64,000 bases of DNA from Bacillus_BD sp050389805 (GCF_050389805.1 NZ_CP130945.1:124001-188000), one strand, 5' to 3'. Positions 1 through 6,932 are shown, counted from the first letter of the stretch. Numbers and translations are program-made. Notes: generated by a model from the letters alone, not told the origin.

Positions 1-551
1 AAGTCGATCCGCAAGTATTACGATTATTTATGCTTTCGGTTCATTATCGTCATCCAATTAACTATAGTGCTGAACTATTAGAGAATACAAAAGCTGGATT
101 AGAAAGAATCAAAACTTCGTATCAAAACCTGAACCATCGTAAAGAAGCAAGCACAGATTTAACGGAAAATAATCAAGAATGGCTTAAGGATATCGATGGA
201 TTAAGAGACTCATTTATTAAGGTCATGGATGATGATTTTAATACGGCAAATGCAATATCTGTTTTGTTTGAGGCATCCACTTTAGCGAATCGCTACTTAT
301 TAGAAAAGAATACATCAGTGGAAATAATCGATAGCTTCCTTTCTTTATTTGATGAATTGCTAAATGTGTTAGGATTACAAATTAAGGAAGAAGAGTTGCT
401 TGATGAGGAAATTGAAGAATTGATTCAGAAAAGAATTCAGGCTCGTAAAGATCGTAATTTCCAACTAGCTGATGAAATACGTGATCAATTAAAGGATTTA
501 AATATTATTTTAGAGGATACACCTCAAGGAACAAGATGGAAAAGAGGATAA
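1..551 (+). CDS. cysS: Cysteinyl-tRNA synthetase, C-terminal part (5' end outside window)
   Basis: Charges tRNA-Cys with cysteine in the cytoplasm. Only the last about 183 codons are present. The frame is open from base 3, before the first ATG at 30, and reads DPQVLRLFMLSVHYRHPINY there, a typical class I CysRS sequence leading into the C-terminal helical anticodon-recognition region. The tail (KDRNFQLADEIRDQLKDLNI) is the conserved end of the family. The KMSKS loop and HIGH motif lie upstream of the window. mrnC follows after 3 bp, so the two are likely co-transcribed, as in B. subtilis. The ATG at 30 is internal, not a start. Confidence 0.95.
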   Translation, partial: VDPQVLRLFMLSVHYRHPINYSAELLENTKAGLERIKTSYQNLNHRKEASTDLTENNQEWLKDIDGLRDSFIKVMDDDFNTANAISVLFEASTLANRYLLEKNTSVEIIDSFLSLFDELLNVLGLQIKEEELLDEEIEELIQKRIQARKDRNFQLADEIRDQLKDLNIILEDTPQGTRWKRG

Positions 552-554
552 AGC

Positions 555-974
555 ATGCTCCACTATCCAAAAAAGATAGATGAAAAACAATTAAACAGTC
601 TCGCCCTGGCTTATATGGGCGATGCTGTCCTTGAAACTTATGTGAGATATCATTTACTACAGCGTGGTCAAGTAAAGCCCCATCTACTTCATAAAGAAGC
701 GACTCGATATGTTTCGGCTAAAGCTCAATCTAATATTCTTCATCAAATGAAGGATGAAGATTTTTTCTCTGAAGAGGAAATAGCGATTCTAAAAAGGGGA
801 AGAAATGCAAAGTCTGGATCAATCCCAAAAAATACGGATGTACAAACCTACCGCTACAGTACAGCTTTTGAAGCTTTAATAGGTTCCCTTTATTTAGCGG
901 GGAATCAAGAAAGACTTGAAACGATTATTAGACATGCTTTCCAAATCATTGACCAGGTGAAAGGAGGAAATTAA
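555..974 (+). CDS. mrnC: Mini-ribonuclease III
   Basis: Ribonuclease that trims the ends of 23S rRNA precursor in Bacillus-type bacteria. It is an RNase III catalytic domain without a double-stranded RNA-binding domain. At 139 aa it has the family's usual short length, and the signature LALAYMGDAVLETYVRYH near residue 17 holds the metal-binding Asp. The middle carries HKEATRYVSAKAQ and the end the conserved EALIGSLYL helix with the second acidic site. It sits between cysS and rlmB (1-bp gap to rlmB), the standard Bacillus order, and its substrate is encoded by the rRNA operon at 50852-53787. Confidence 0.95.
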   Translation: MLHYPKKIDEKQLNSLALAYMGDAVLETYVRYHLLQRGQVKPHLLHKEATRYVSAKAQSNILHQMKDEDFFSEEEIAILKRGRNAKSGSIPKNTDVQTYRYSTAFEALIGSLYLAGNQERLETIIRHAFQIIDQVKGGN

Positions 975-975
975 T

Positions 976-1719
976 ATGAGTGAAGACTTTATTATGGGTA
1001 AAAATGCAGTTCTTGAAGCATTACGTTCAGAGCGTGATATTAATAAAATTTGGATTGCTGATGGATCTGGACGAGGGCAAATGCAGCAAGTGATTAACCT
1101 TGCAAAAGAAGCTAATGTATTAGTGCAATTTGTTCCAAAGAAAAAAATAGATGGAATGGTAGAGGGAAATCATCAAGGCGTCCTAGCACAGGTAGCAGCC
1201 TATCAATATTCCGAAATAGATGACTTATTCGCAAAGGCAGAGCAAAAAAACGAAGTTCCTTTCTTTTTATTATTGGATGAAATAGAAGACCCTCATAATT
1301 TAGGCTCCATTATGAGGACGGCTGATGCTACAGGTGCACATGGGATTATTATTCCGAAACGTCGAGCAGTGGGTCTGACCGCTACAGTTGCGAAGGCTTC
1401 AACGGGAGCGATCGAACATATTCCTGTTGTTCGGGTAACTAATATGGCTAGAACGATTGACGAATTGAAAGAGAGAGGCATCTGGATTGTTGGAACAGAT
1501 GCAAAGGGCAAACAGGATTATCGTCAATTCGACGCTAAAATGCCATTAGGTCTTGTGATCGGAAGTGAAGGAAAAGGCATGGGAAGACTTGTTCGAGATA
1601 AATGTGATTTCCTTATTCGATTGCCAATGGTTGGTCATGTTACATCATTAAACGCTTCTGTTGCAGGGGCTTTACTGATGTATGAAGTATATCGAAAACG
1701 GTATCCACTAGAGGGATAA
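976..1719 (+). CDS. rlmB: 23S rRNA (guanosine-2'-O-)-methyltransferase RlmB/TrmH family
   Basis: SPOUT-class methyltransferase, probably acting on a loop guanosine of 23S rRNA (E. coli Gm2251 equivalent). The N-terminal SpoU substrate-binding domain starts MGKNAVLEALRS. The catalytic knot carries motif 1 (EIEDPHNLGSIMRTADA, near residue 95), motif 2 (GLVIGSEGKGMGRLV, near 193) and motif 3 (IRLPMVGHVTSLNASVA, near 216). Length 247 aa is normal. A good ribosome-binding site (AAAGGAGG) lies in the tail of mrnC. The exact target base is inferred from the family. Confidence 0.93.
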   Translation: MSEDFIMGKNAVLEALRSERDINKIWIADGSGRGQMQQVINLAKEANVLVQFVPKKKIDGMVEGNHQGVLAQVAAYQYSEIDDLFAKAEQKNEVPFFLLLDEIEDPHNLGSIMRTADATGAHGIIIPKRRAVGLTATVAKASTGAIEHIPVVRVTNMARTIDELKERGIWIVGTDAKGKQDYRQFDAKMPLGLVIGSEGKGMGRLVRDKCDFLIRLPMVGHVTSLNASVAGALLMYEVYRKRYPLEG

Positions 1720-1721
1720 AT

Positions 1722-2228
1722 ATGAACATTTTACTAGTAGATGGTTATAACATTATTGGGTCATGGCATCAGCTTCAAGAATTAAAGAAAAAAGACCTTG
1801 CGCAAGCTCGAGATAAGTTAGTAGAGAAGATGGCTGAATACCAAGGGTTTACGGGTTACAAAGTCATTGTCGTTTTTGATGCCTATGGAGTACAGGGACT
1901 AGAGAAAAAGTACAAAAATTACCAAATCGATGTTATTTTTACAAAGGAAAATGAAACAGCGGATGAGCGGATCGAGAAATTAGCGATTGCATTGAGCAAC
2001 CGTAAAACGCAAATTCATGTGGCGACATCTGATTATACAGAGCAATGGGCTATTTTTGGACAAGGGGCATTAAGGAAATCTGCAAGAGAATTATTAATTG
2101 AAATGGAATCGATTGAAACAGCTATTGGAAAGAAAGTAAAACATATCACAGAAGAAAAACCACCCTCAAAAATACTATTAAGTGACGAAATGGCTGAAAT
2201 TTTTGAAAAATGGCGTCGAGGGGAGTAA
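1722..2228 (+). CDS. rae1: Rae1-type ribosome-associated endoribonuclease (YacP, NYN domain)
   Basis: NYN (PIN-like) domain nuclease. The B. subtilis homologue cleaves mRNA in the ribosomal A site in a translation-dependent way. Visible acidic motifs are LLVDGYNIIGSW at the N-terminus, VVFDAYG near residue 50, the conserved TKENETADERIEK near 69 and VATSDYTEQ near 106. The 168-aa length matches the family. It starts 2 bp after rlmB and closes the cysS-mrnC-rlmB-rae1 operon; sigH follows under its own promoter. The function is carried over from the B. subtilis protein. Confidence 0.9.
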   Translation: MNILLVDGYNIIGSWHQLQELKKKDLAQARDKLVEKMAEYQGFTGYKVIVVFDAYGVQGLEKKYKNYQIDVIFTKENETADERIEKLAIALSNRKTQIHVATSDYTEQWAIFGQGALRKSARELLIEMESIETAIGKKVKHITEEKPPSKILLSDEMAEIFEKWRRGE

Positions 2229-2235
2229 GAATTGG

Positions 2236-2265
2236 TTGACGCTGGAAATTTAAGTGCTGTATAAT
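2236..2265 (+). promoter_or_regulatory. SigmaA-type promoter of sigH
   Basis: TTGACG (2236-2241) and TATAAT (2260-2265) are separated by 18 bp. The expected transcription start near 2272 lies downstream of the GTG at 2254, so that upstream GTG cannot be the start of the sigH protein. Confidence 0.75.
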
Positions 2266-2301
2266 ATGGCTAGCATGCTTGTGCGGTCAGGGGGACTTGA
2301 A

Positions 2302-2961
2302 TTGAATTCATACTTCGGGACAAAGCTAAACGACGATCAGATCCATTTTATTGAACTAGAGGATGAACAAATCATTGAACTAGTACACAAGGGCGACAGT
2401 GAGGCGCTCGATTTTTTAATTCATAAATATCGTAATTTCGTGCGTGCAAAGGCCCGATCTTATTTTTTAATTGGAGCTGATCGGGAGGATATTGTGCAAG
2501 AAGGCATGATTGGTCTGTACAAAGCGATTCGGGATTTTAAAGAGGACAAGCTTTCATCTTTTAAGGCGTTTGCGGAGTTATGTATCACAAGACAAATTAT
2601 TACTGCTATTAAAACAGCAACTAGGCAGAAACATATTCCACTAAACTCCTACGTATCGTTGGATAAACCTATCTATGATGAAGAATCAGACCGAACATTA
2701 ATGGATGTAATATCAGGTGCAAAAGTGTTAGACCCTGAAGAATTAATTATAAATCAAGAAGAGTTTGATCATATAGAAGTGAAGATGGCGGAGTTATTAA
2801 GTGATCTCGAGAGAAAAGTCCTTTCTTTGTATTTGGATGGACAATCTTATCAAGAAATATCAGAGGAATTAAATCGCCATGTTAAATCGATCGATAATGC
2901 TCTTCAACGAGTAAAGAGAAAGTTAGAACGGTATTTAGAAGTACGAGAGTTTTCCCTTTAA
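2302..2961 (+). CDS. sigH: RNA polymerase sigma factor SigH (sigma-30)
   Basis: Stationary-phase and early-sporulation sigma factor that directs transcription of genes such as spo0A and kinA in Bacillus. Region 2 is seen in RNFVRAKARSYFLIGADRED and IVQEGMIGLYKAIRDF, and region 4 in LSDLERKVLSLYLDGQSYQE with its helix-turn-helix. The open frame extends up to a GTG at 2254, but the promoter's own -10 lies inside that extension. A TTG at 2302, preceded by AGGGGGA at 2289-2295, gives 219 aa, close to the B. subtilis 218. GTG at 2281 is the other possibility. Confidence 0.92.
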   Translation: MNSYFGTKLNDDQIHFIELEDEQIIELVHKGDSEALDFLIHKYRNFVRAKARSYFLIGADREDIVQEGMIGLYKAIRDFKEDKLSSFKAFAELCITRQIITAIKTATRQKHIPLNSYVSLDKPIYDEESDRTLMDVISGAKVLDPEELIINQEEFDHIEVKMAELLSDLERKVLSLYLDGQSYQEISEELNRHVKSIDNALQRVKRKLERYLEVREFSL

Positions 2962-3008
2962 ATGCCTGCTGTTGTTGACAGAGAAAAAAGGGCATGTTAC
3001 ATTTTTAA

Positions 3009-3017
3009 TGTTATAAT
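3009..3017 (+). promoter_or_regulatory. Extended -10 promoter before rpmG-secE
   Basis: TGTTATAAT (TG at 3009-3010, TATAAT at 3012-3017) is an extended -10. The good TTGACA at 2975-2980 is 31 bp upstream, too far to be its -35, so this promoter would depend on the extended element. Confidence 0.5.
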
Positions 3018-3038
3018 AGAGCTATAGTAGGTGCGGAA

Positions 3039-3182
3039 ATGAGAAAAAAAACAGTTCTTGCATGCTCAAAATGTGGGTCGAGAAATTACTCAACCATGAG
3101 CAAACAGGATACACAGCGTCTAGAATTAAAAAAATATTGTGATCAATGCCAATCTCATACGATCCACCGAGAAACAAAGTAG
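3039..3182 (+). CDS. rpmG: 50S ribosomal protein L33 (zinc-binding form)
   Basis: Small protein near the ribosomal E site. It has 47 codons, starts MRKKTVLACSKCGSRNY and ends ETK. It keeps both CxxC pairs (Cys9/12 and Cys34/37), so it is the zinc-binding type rather than the zinc-free paralogue induced by zinc starvation. The position between sigH and secE is that of B. subtilis rpmGB. The gene is short; the ribosome-binding site is modest (GTAGGTGCGGAA region upstream). Confidence 0.93.
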   Translation: MRKKTVLACSKCGSRNYSTMSKQDTQRLELKKYCDQCQSHTIHRETK

Positions 3183-3236
3183 CTAGTACTATATATAGTA
3201 GAAATCACTTCATGTATGGAGTTTGGAGGTTAAGAA

Positions 3237-3419
3237 ATGCAACGCATCGTGAATTTTTTCCGTGAAGTTGGACGTGAAATGAGAAAGGTGAGTTGGCCAA
3301 AACGAAAAGAATTAACAAGTTATACATTTACAGTTCTTGGAACCGTGGTATTCTTTGCACTCTTTTTCGCAGTCATTGACTTAGGCATTTCGAATTTGAT
3401 TCGCTTTATTCTTGAATAA
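3237..3419 (+). CDS. secE: Preprotein translocase subunit SecE
   Basis: Single-span membrane subunit of the SecYEG channel, which clamps SecY. It has 60 aa: an amphipathic N-terminal helix with the conserved EMRKVSWPKRKEL at residues 14-26, then one transmembrane helix (TFTVLGTVVFFALFFAVIDL). Gram-positive SecE is short, so the length is normal. It lies between rpmG and nusG, the near-universal secE-nusG pairing, and SecY is encoded at 29587-30882. Confidence 0.96.
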   Translation: MQRIVNFFREVGREMRKVSWPKRKELTSYTFTVLGTVVFFALFFAVIDLGISNLIRFILE

Positions 3420-3442
3420 CACCCACCATCTAATGGTATAAT
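3412..3442 (+). promoter_or_regulatory. Likely nusG promoter
   Basis: TGGTATAAT (TATAAT at 3437-3442 with an upstream TG) is an extended -10. TTGAAT at 3412-3417, overlapping the end of secE, gives a 19-bp spacer. It would separate nusG expression from secE. Confidence 0.55.
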
Positions 3443-3471
3443 GGAAAATAACAAAGGAAAACAACAAAAGA

Positions 3472-3490
3472 GCCCGGTAACGGGTTTTTT
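3472..3490 (+). terminator. Short terminator-like hairpin in the nusG leader
   Basis: GCCCG (3472-3476), loop, CGGG (3481-3484), then six T residues. The stem has only four strong pairs, so it is probably leaky. It follows the promoter by about 30 bp, so it could end secE transcripts or act as a nusG attenuator. Confidence 0.45.
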
Positions 3491-3531
3491 GGTTTGTATG
3501 GAGAAAAGTTTTTAGTTTGAAGTGTCCAACT

Positions 3532-3604
3532 AGGCGAATCAAATCCAAGCACTTCGCTTTTCTTAAATATTTCGCAGGGAGGGAAGGACGTTTAGTCCTC
3601 TTGA
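3532..3604 (+). promoter_or_regulatory. Structured nusG leader with a hairpin between ribosome-binding site and start
   Basis: One stem pairs 3532-3538 with 3553-3559. A second, AGGAC (3585-3589) with GTCCT (3595-3599), lies between the ribosome-binding sequence AGGGAGG (about 3577-3583) and the ATG at 3605. Unfolded, the spacing is 21 nt. With the hairpin formed, the gap is about 6 nt, the usual optimum. This is an inference from reading, not folding. Confidence 0.6.
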
Positions 3605-4138
3605 ATGGAAAAGAACTGGTATGTAGTTCACACGTACTCTGGTTATGAAAATAAAGTTAAGGCCAATCTAGAAAAGCGTGTTGAGTCTATGGGTATGCAA
3701 GATAAAATCTTCCGAGTCATCGTACCGGAGGAGGAAGAAACCGATATTAAGAACGGTAAGAAAAAAGTTGTAAAACGCAAAGTATTCCCTGGGTATGTTT
3801 TAGTAGAATTAGTGATGACAGATGATTCTTGGTATGTCGTACGTAATACACCTGGAGTAACTGGATTTGTCGGTTCAGCTGGGGCTGGATCCAAACCAAC
3901 TCCACTATTAGCTGAAGAAGTTCAATCGATCTTAAAACTTTTAGGCGTTCAGGATAAACCAGTTGATATTGATTTTGAAATTGGTGAAACGGTACAAGTA
4001 AAAGAAGGTCCGTTTGCAAATTATACAGGACCAATTGAAGAAATCGATAGGGATAAAGCGAAAGTAAAAGTATTGGTAAATATGTTCGGTCGAGATACTC
4101 CTGTCGAATTAGAATATACACAAATTGAAAAAATATGA
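3605..4138 (+). CDS. nusG: Transcription termination/antitermination factor NusG
   Basis: Binds the clamp helices of RNA polymerase beta' and controls pausing, termination and coupling to ribosomes. The NGN domain starts MEKNWYVVHTYSGYENKVKA. It contains the conserved FPGYVLVE near residue 62 and VRNTPGVTGFVG near 81. The C-terminal KOW domain is GPFANYTGPIEEIDRDKAKV near 139. Length 177 aa equals B. subtilis. ATG is the only sensible start; its ribosome-binding site is unusually distant unless the leader hairpin folds (see leader). rplK follows on a separate promoter. Confidence 0.97.
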   Translation: MEKNWYVVHTYSGYENKVKANLEKRVESMGMQDKIFRVIVPEEEETDIKNGKKKVVKRKVFPGYVLVELVMTDDSWYVVRNTPGVTGFVGSAGAGSKPTPLLAEEVQSILKLLGVQDKPVDIDFEIGETVQVKEGPFANYTGPIEEIDRDKAKVKVLVNMFGRDTPVELEYTQIEKI

Positions 4139-4148
4139 TCAGGAGAAC

Positions 4149-4177
4149 TTGAAATTAGAAAGAAAAAGTGGTAACAT
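4149..4177 (+). promoter_or_regulatory. Candidate promoter of rplK-rplA
   Basis: TTGAAA (4149-4154), 17-bp spacer, TAACAT (4172-4177) with an upstream TG making an extended -10. It begins just after nusG and gives a leader of about 135 nt. Confidence 0.5.
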
Positions 4178-4255
4178 TTCAAAAGTCAGTATGTCTCAAC
4201 ATGAGATATAACCGATGGTATAGTTCTTTATTAACTAATAGAGACGATAGATTGA

Positions 4256-4293
4256 GTGGGAGGGACTCAAATCACATGGATCCCTATTACCAC
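4256..4293 (+). promoter_or_regulatory. Probable L1-binding mRNA element, copy 1 (rplK leader)
   Basis: GTGG (4256-4259) pairs with CCAC (4290-4293), and GGGA (4262-4265) with TCCC (4281-4284), separated by an asymmetric loop containing TATTA. The same logic, GTAGGAG with GGATACTACC, is seen in the L1-stalk region of the 23S rRNA in this window (about 53010-53070). Mimicry of the 23S site by L11-L1 mRNA is the known basis of L1 autoregulation in E. coli. Confidence 0.6.
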
Positions 4294-4319
4294 ATCACGG
4301 ACTTAAGGAGGTGTGTCTC

Positions 4320-4745
4320 GTGGCTAAAAAAGTAATTAAGGTAGTTAAATTACAAATCCCTGCTGCAAAAGCTAATCCAGCTCCACCAGTTGGTCCTGCA
4401 CTAGGTCAAGCGGGTGTTAACATCATGGGATTCTGTAAGGAGTTTAATGCTCGTACAGCTGAACAAGCTGGATTGATCATTCCGGTTGAAATTACGGTAT
4501 TTGAAGACCGTTCATTTACATTTATTACGAAAACTCCGCCTGCTGCTGTACTTCTTAAAAAAGCAGCTGGAATTGAGTCAGGTTCAGGTCAACCTAACCG
4601 TAATAAAGTAGCAACAGTTAAGCGTGATAAAGTACGCGAGATTGCTGAAACAAAAATGCCTGACTTAAATGCGGCAAGTGTTGAAGCAGCTATGCGTATG
4701 GTTGAAGGTACTGCACGCAGCATGGGCATTACGATCGAAGACTAA
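4320..4745 (+). CDS. rplK: 50S ribosomal protein L11
   Basis: Forms the GTPase-associated centre of the large subunit with 23S rRNA and L10-L12. The N-terminal domain has LQIPAAKANPAPPVGPALGQ, the hinge proline run and GVNIMGFCKEFNART; the C-terminal RNA-binding domain has KKAAGIESGSGQPN. The frame opens at a GTG at 4311, but the GTG at 4320 follows AAGGAGGTG by about 7 nt and gives 141 aa beginning AKKVIKVV, as in B. subtilis. It is co-transcribed with rplA. Confidence 0.96.
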   Translation: MAKKVIKVVKLQIPAAKANPAPPVGPALGQAGVNIMGFCKEFNARTAEQAGLIIPVEITVFEDRSFTFITKTPPAAVLLKKAAGIESGSGQPNRNKVATVKRDKVREIAETKMPDLNAASVEAAMRMVEGTARSMGITIED

Positions 4746-4756
4746 TTTATTGTCTT

Positions 4757-4800
4757 AATAAAGGTTGTGGGGGACACGCTAGCCACTCGCAACCTTTATT
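4757..4800 (+). repeat. 11-bp inverted repeat between rplK and rplA
   Basis: AATAAAGGTTG (4757-4767) pairs perfectly with CAACCTTTATT (4790-4800), and an inner GTGG/CCAC pair extends it. There is no T run after it, so it is not a canonical terminator. A similar stem (AGGTTGTGGAA) lies between fusA and tuf at 18793-18821. Confidence 0.6.
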
Positions 4801-4823
4801 ACTGTGTATGTAGTGCTTTTAAC

Positions 4824-4849
4824 GTGGGAGGTTATTCCGCTAAAACCAC
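4824..4849 (+). promoter_or_regulatory. Probable L1-binding mRNA element, copy 2 (rplA leader)
   Basis: GTGG (4824-4827) pairs with CCAC (4846-4849) around GAGGTTATTCCGCTAAAA, repeating the GTGGGAGG...ACCAC pattern of the rplK leader and ending 8 nt before the rplA ribosome-binding site. It would place a second L1 target directly before the L1 gene. Confidence 0.5.
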
Positions 4850-4868
4850 AAACAAGGAGGAAATCATA

Positions 4869-5558
4869 ATGGCTAAAAAAGGTAAGAAGTATGTAGAAGC
4901 TGCGAAGCTTATCGATCGTACTAAATTTTACCCTGTAAATGAAGCAGTAGAACTTGTGAAGAAAACAAGCTTCACAAAATTTGATGCATCTGTAGAAGTT
5001 GCATTCCGTTTAGGAGTAGACCCTAAGAAAGCTGACCAACAAATTCGTGGTGCAGTCGTTCTTCCTAATGGAACTGGTAAAACACAAAAAGTATTAGTAT
5101 TTGCTAAAGGTGAAAAAGCGAAAGAGGCAGAAGCTGCTGGAGCTGATTATGTAGGTGATAGCGAATATATCAATAAAATCACTCAAGGTTGGTTTGAATT
5201 TGATGTAATCGTAGCTACACCAGACATGATGGGTGAAGTTGGTAAACTTGGTCGTGTATTAGGACCTAAAGGTTTAATGCCAAACCCTAAGACGGGTACT
5301 GTTACTTTTGATGTTGCTAAAGCTGTTAATGAAATCAAAGCTGGTAAAGTTGAATACCGCGTTGATAAAGCTGGAAACATCCATGTTCCTATCGGTAAGG
5401 TTTCTTTCGAAGATGAGAAATTAGTTGAAAACTTCAATACTATTTTCGATACAATGCAAAAAGTAAAACCAGCTGCTGCTAAAGGGACTTATATGAAGAA
5501 TGTAGCAATTACTTCTACTATGGGACCTAGCGTAAAAATTGACGTAGCATCTGTTTAA
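4869..5558 (+). CDS. rplA: 50S ribosomal protein L1
   Basis: Builds the mobile L1 stalk that moves deacylated tRNA out of the E site, and represses its own mRNA. Conserved sequences are FDASVEVAFRLGVDPKKADQ, ATPDMMGEVGKLGRVLGPKG and LMPNPKTGTV. The open frame runs upstream to 4767 through a hairpin, but the ATG at 4869 after CAAGGAGGAAAT gives 229 aa starting MAKKGKKYVEAAKLID, the family N-terminus. The upstream extension is an untranslated leader. Confidence 0.95.
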   Translation: MAKKGKKYVEAAKLIDRTKFYPVNEAVELVKKTSFTKFDASVEVAFRLGVDPKKADQQIRGAVVLPNGTGKTQKVLVFAKGEKAKEAEAAGADYVGDSEYINKITQGWFEFDVIVATPDMMGEVGKLGRVLGPKGLMPNPKTGTVTFDVAKAVNEIKAGKVEYRVDKAGNIHVPIGKVSFEDEKLVENFNTIFDTMQKVKPAAAKGTYMKNVAITSTMGPSVKIDVASV

Positions 5559-5642
5559 AACTTCATTCAGCTCCATTATTATTTTTAGGATATGAATGAA
5601 ATATAGATTATATAAATTCAGTCAATTTTAAAACATTGACTG

Positions 5643-5739
5643 AGTGAAATTTGCCTCCGGCGGATGCTCAGATTTTTTAATGGAAGTTTTCGAGCGAGCT
5701 CGAAAAAATCTTGGCGCAAATTCGACGAGTGAATTTGAA
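5643..5739. repeat. Dispersed palindromic intergenic repeat, copy A
   Basis: About 97 bp resembling 63077-63175. Shared blocks are CTCCGGCGGATG, GATTTTTTAA, and GCAAATTCGACG followed by GTGAATTTGA. The centre forms the stem TTTTCGAGC/GCTCGAAAA, and a second stem pairs CAAATTC (5717-5723) with GAATTTG (5731-5737). It ends 7 bp before the -35 of the rplJ promoter. The upstream part of this gap, 5559-5642, has two further small inverted repeats (5562-5569 with 5593-5600; 5619-5626 with 5635-5642) and no gene. Confidence 0.75.
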
Positions 5740-5746
5740 ATTGTTG

Positions 5747-5775
5747 TTGACAAACATGGATCTAGTTAATATAAT
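5747..5775 (+). promoter_or_regulatory. Strong sigmaA promoter of rplJ-rplL
   Basis: TTGACA (5747-5752) and TATAAT (5770-5775) match both consensus hexamers with the ideal 17-bp spacer. Transcription should begin near 5782 and run through the L10 leader. Confidence 0.85.
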
Positions 5776-5781
5776 AGATTC

Positions 5782-5937
5782 TGTTGCAAAAAATATAATA
5801 ACATTTGTACCGTAGACAGTAGGTGCGCATGTGCGCTTAATTTCCTGCCGAGGTTCATACGATAGATATTTAACGTGCGTTTTTAAACGACTATTGTATA
5901 AATACCTCCATGTCTATATTGATGTGGAGGTATTTTA
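5782..5937 (+). promoter_or_regulatory. L10 leader RNA with attenuator
   Basis: The leader has the conserved Bacillus L10-leader sequences ACCGTAGACAGTAGGTGC and TTTCCTGCCGAGGT, which mimic the L10-L12 binding site of 23S rRNA. It ends in a strong stem, ATACCTCCA (5902-5910) with TGGAGGTAT (about 5924-5932), followed by a short T-rich tract. In B. subtilis L10-L12 binding favours termination here. Confidence 0.85.
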
Positions 5938-5980
5938 TTGACCGGTATGAATGCATTAATTCTTACAGGAGGTGTATAGA

Positions 5981-6484
5981 ATGGGCAGTGCAATCATTGA
6001 ACAAAAGAAACAAGTCGTAACAGAGATTGCTGATAAATTAAAATCTAGTAAATCTACGGTTGTTGTTGATTACCGTGGACTAAATGTTGCAGAAGTGACT
6101 GAACTTCGTAAACAACTTCGTGAAGCAGGGATCGAGTTTAAAGTATACAAAAACTCTATGACTCGCCGTGCGGCTGAAGCAGTTGAATTAACAGGACTTA
6201 ACGAAGCGTTAACTGGTCCTAACGCAATTGCGTTCAGTACAGAAGATGTTGTTGCTCCAGCTAAAATTATTAATGAATTCGCAAAGAAACATGAAGCATT
6301 AGAAATTAAAGCAGGTGTAATCGAGGGAAACATCGCTTCGGTTGAAGAAGTTAAAGCTTTAGCAGAACTTCCATCACGCGAAGGTTTACTTTCTATGTTA
6401 CTCAGCGTGCTTCAAGCACCTATCAGAAATCTTGCTCTTGCTACAAAAGCAGTTGCAGATCAAAAAGAAGAACAAGGCGCGTAA
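5981..6484 (+). CDS. rplJ: 50S ribosomal protein L10
   Basis: Base of the L7/L12 stalk. Its C-terminal helix carries L12 dimers, and its N-terminal domain binds 23S rRNA and its own leader. Conserved sequences are SKSTVVVDYRGLNVAEVTEL, YKNSMTRRA and LAELPSREGLLSMLLSV. The track-independent start is the ATG at 5981, 6 nt after AGGAGGTG, giving 167 aa (B. subtilis 166); a GTG at 5972 lies inside the ribosome-binding site. rplL follows after 44 bp. Confidence 0.96.
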   Translation: MGSAIIEQKKQVVTEIADKLKSSKSTVVVDYRGLNVAEVTELRKQLREAGIEFKVYKNSMTRRAAEAVELTGLNEALTGPNAIAFSTEDVVAPAKIINEFAKKHEALEIKAGVIEGNIASVEEVKALAELPSREGLLSMLLSVLQAPIRNLALATKAVADQKEEQGA

Positions 6485-6528
6485 GTTAATCGTTCTTATA
6501 TAAAACAAAAATTAGGAGGAAATTCAAA

Positions 6529-6891
6529 ATGACTAAAGAACAAATCATTGAAGCAGTAAAAAATATGACTGTTTTAGAATTAAACGACTTAGTAAAAGCA
6601 ATTGAAGAAGAATTCGGAGTAACTGCTGCAGCTCCTGTAGCTGTTGTTGGCGGTGCTGCTGGTGCTGCTGCTGAAGAGCAAACTGAATTTGATGTTGTAC
6701 TTGCATCTGCAGGCGACCAAAAAATCAAGGTTATCAAAGTGGTACGTGAAATCACTGGTCTTGGTCTTAAAGAAGCAAAAGAACTTGTTGACAACACTCC
6801 AAAAGCAATCAAAGAAGGCGTTTCTAAAGAAGAGGCTGAAGAAGTTAAAGCTAAACTTGAAGAAGTTGGAGCTGGCGTTGAAGTTAAGTAA
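6529..6891 (+). CDS. rplL: 50S ribosomal protein L7/L12
   Basis: Stalk protein that recruits and stimulates translational GTPases. At 120 aa it has an N-terminal dimerisation helix (MTVLELNDLVKAIEEEFGV), an Ala-rich flexible hinge (AAPVAVVGGAAGAAAEE) and a C-terminal domain with the EF-binding surface KIKVIKVVREITGLGLKEAK. It is second in the rplJL operon, before a clear terminator. An overlapping frame at 6644 is a shadow of the repetitive Ala/Lys codons. Confidence 0.97.
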   Translation: MTKEQIIEAVKNMTVLELNDLVKAIEEEFGVTAAAPVAVVGGAAGAAAEEQTEFDVVLASAGDQKIKVIKVVREITGLGLKEAKELVDNTPKAIKEGVSKEEAEEVKAKLEEVGAGVEVK

Positions 6892-6901
6892 TAATCTAGT
6901 T

Positions 6902-6932
6902 AAAAAGCTCGCTGCGTAAGCGGGCTTTTTTA
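6902..6932 (+). terminator. Rho-independent terminator of rplJL
   Basis: AAGCTCGCT pairs with AGCGGGCTT, followed by a run of T residues ending near 6931. Confidence 0.85.

Noticed and set aside
4767..4868. N-terminal extension of L1 (open frame from 4767)
   Set aside because: It runs through a hairpin and an L1-type leader element, and L1 proteins start at the ATG at 4869.
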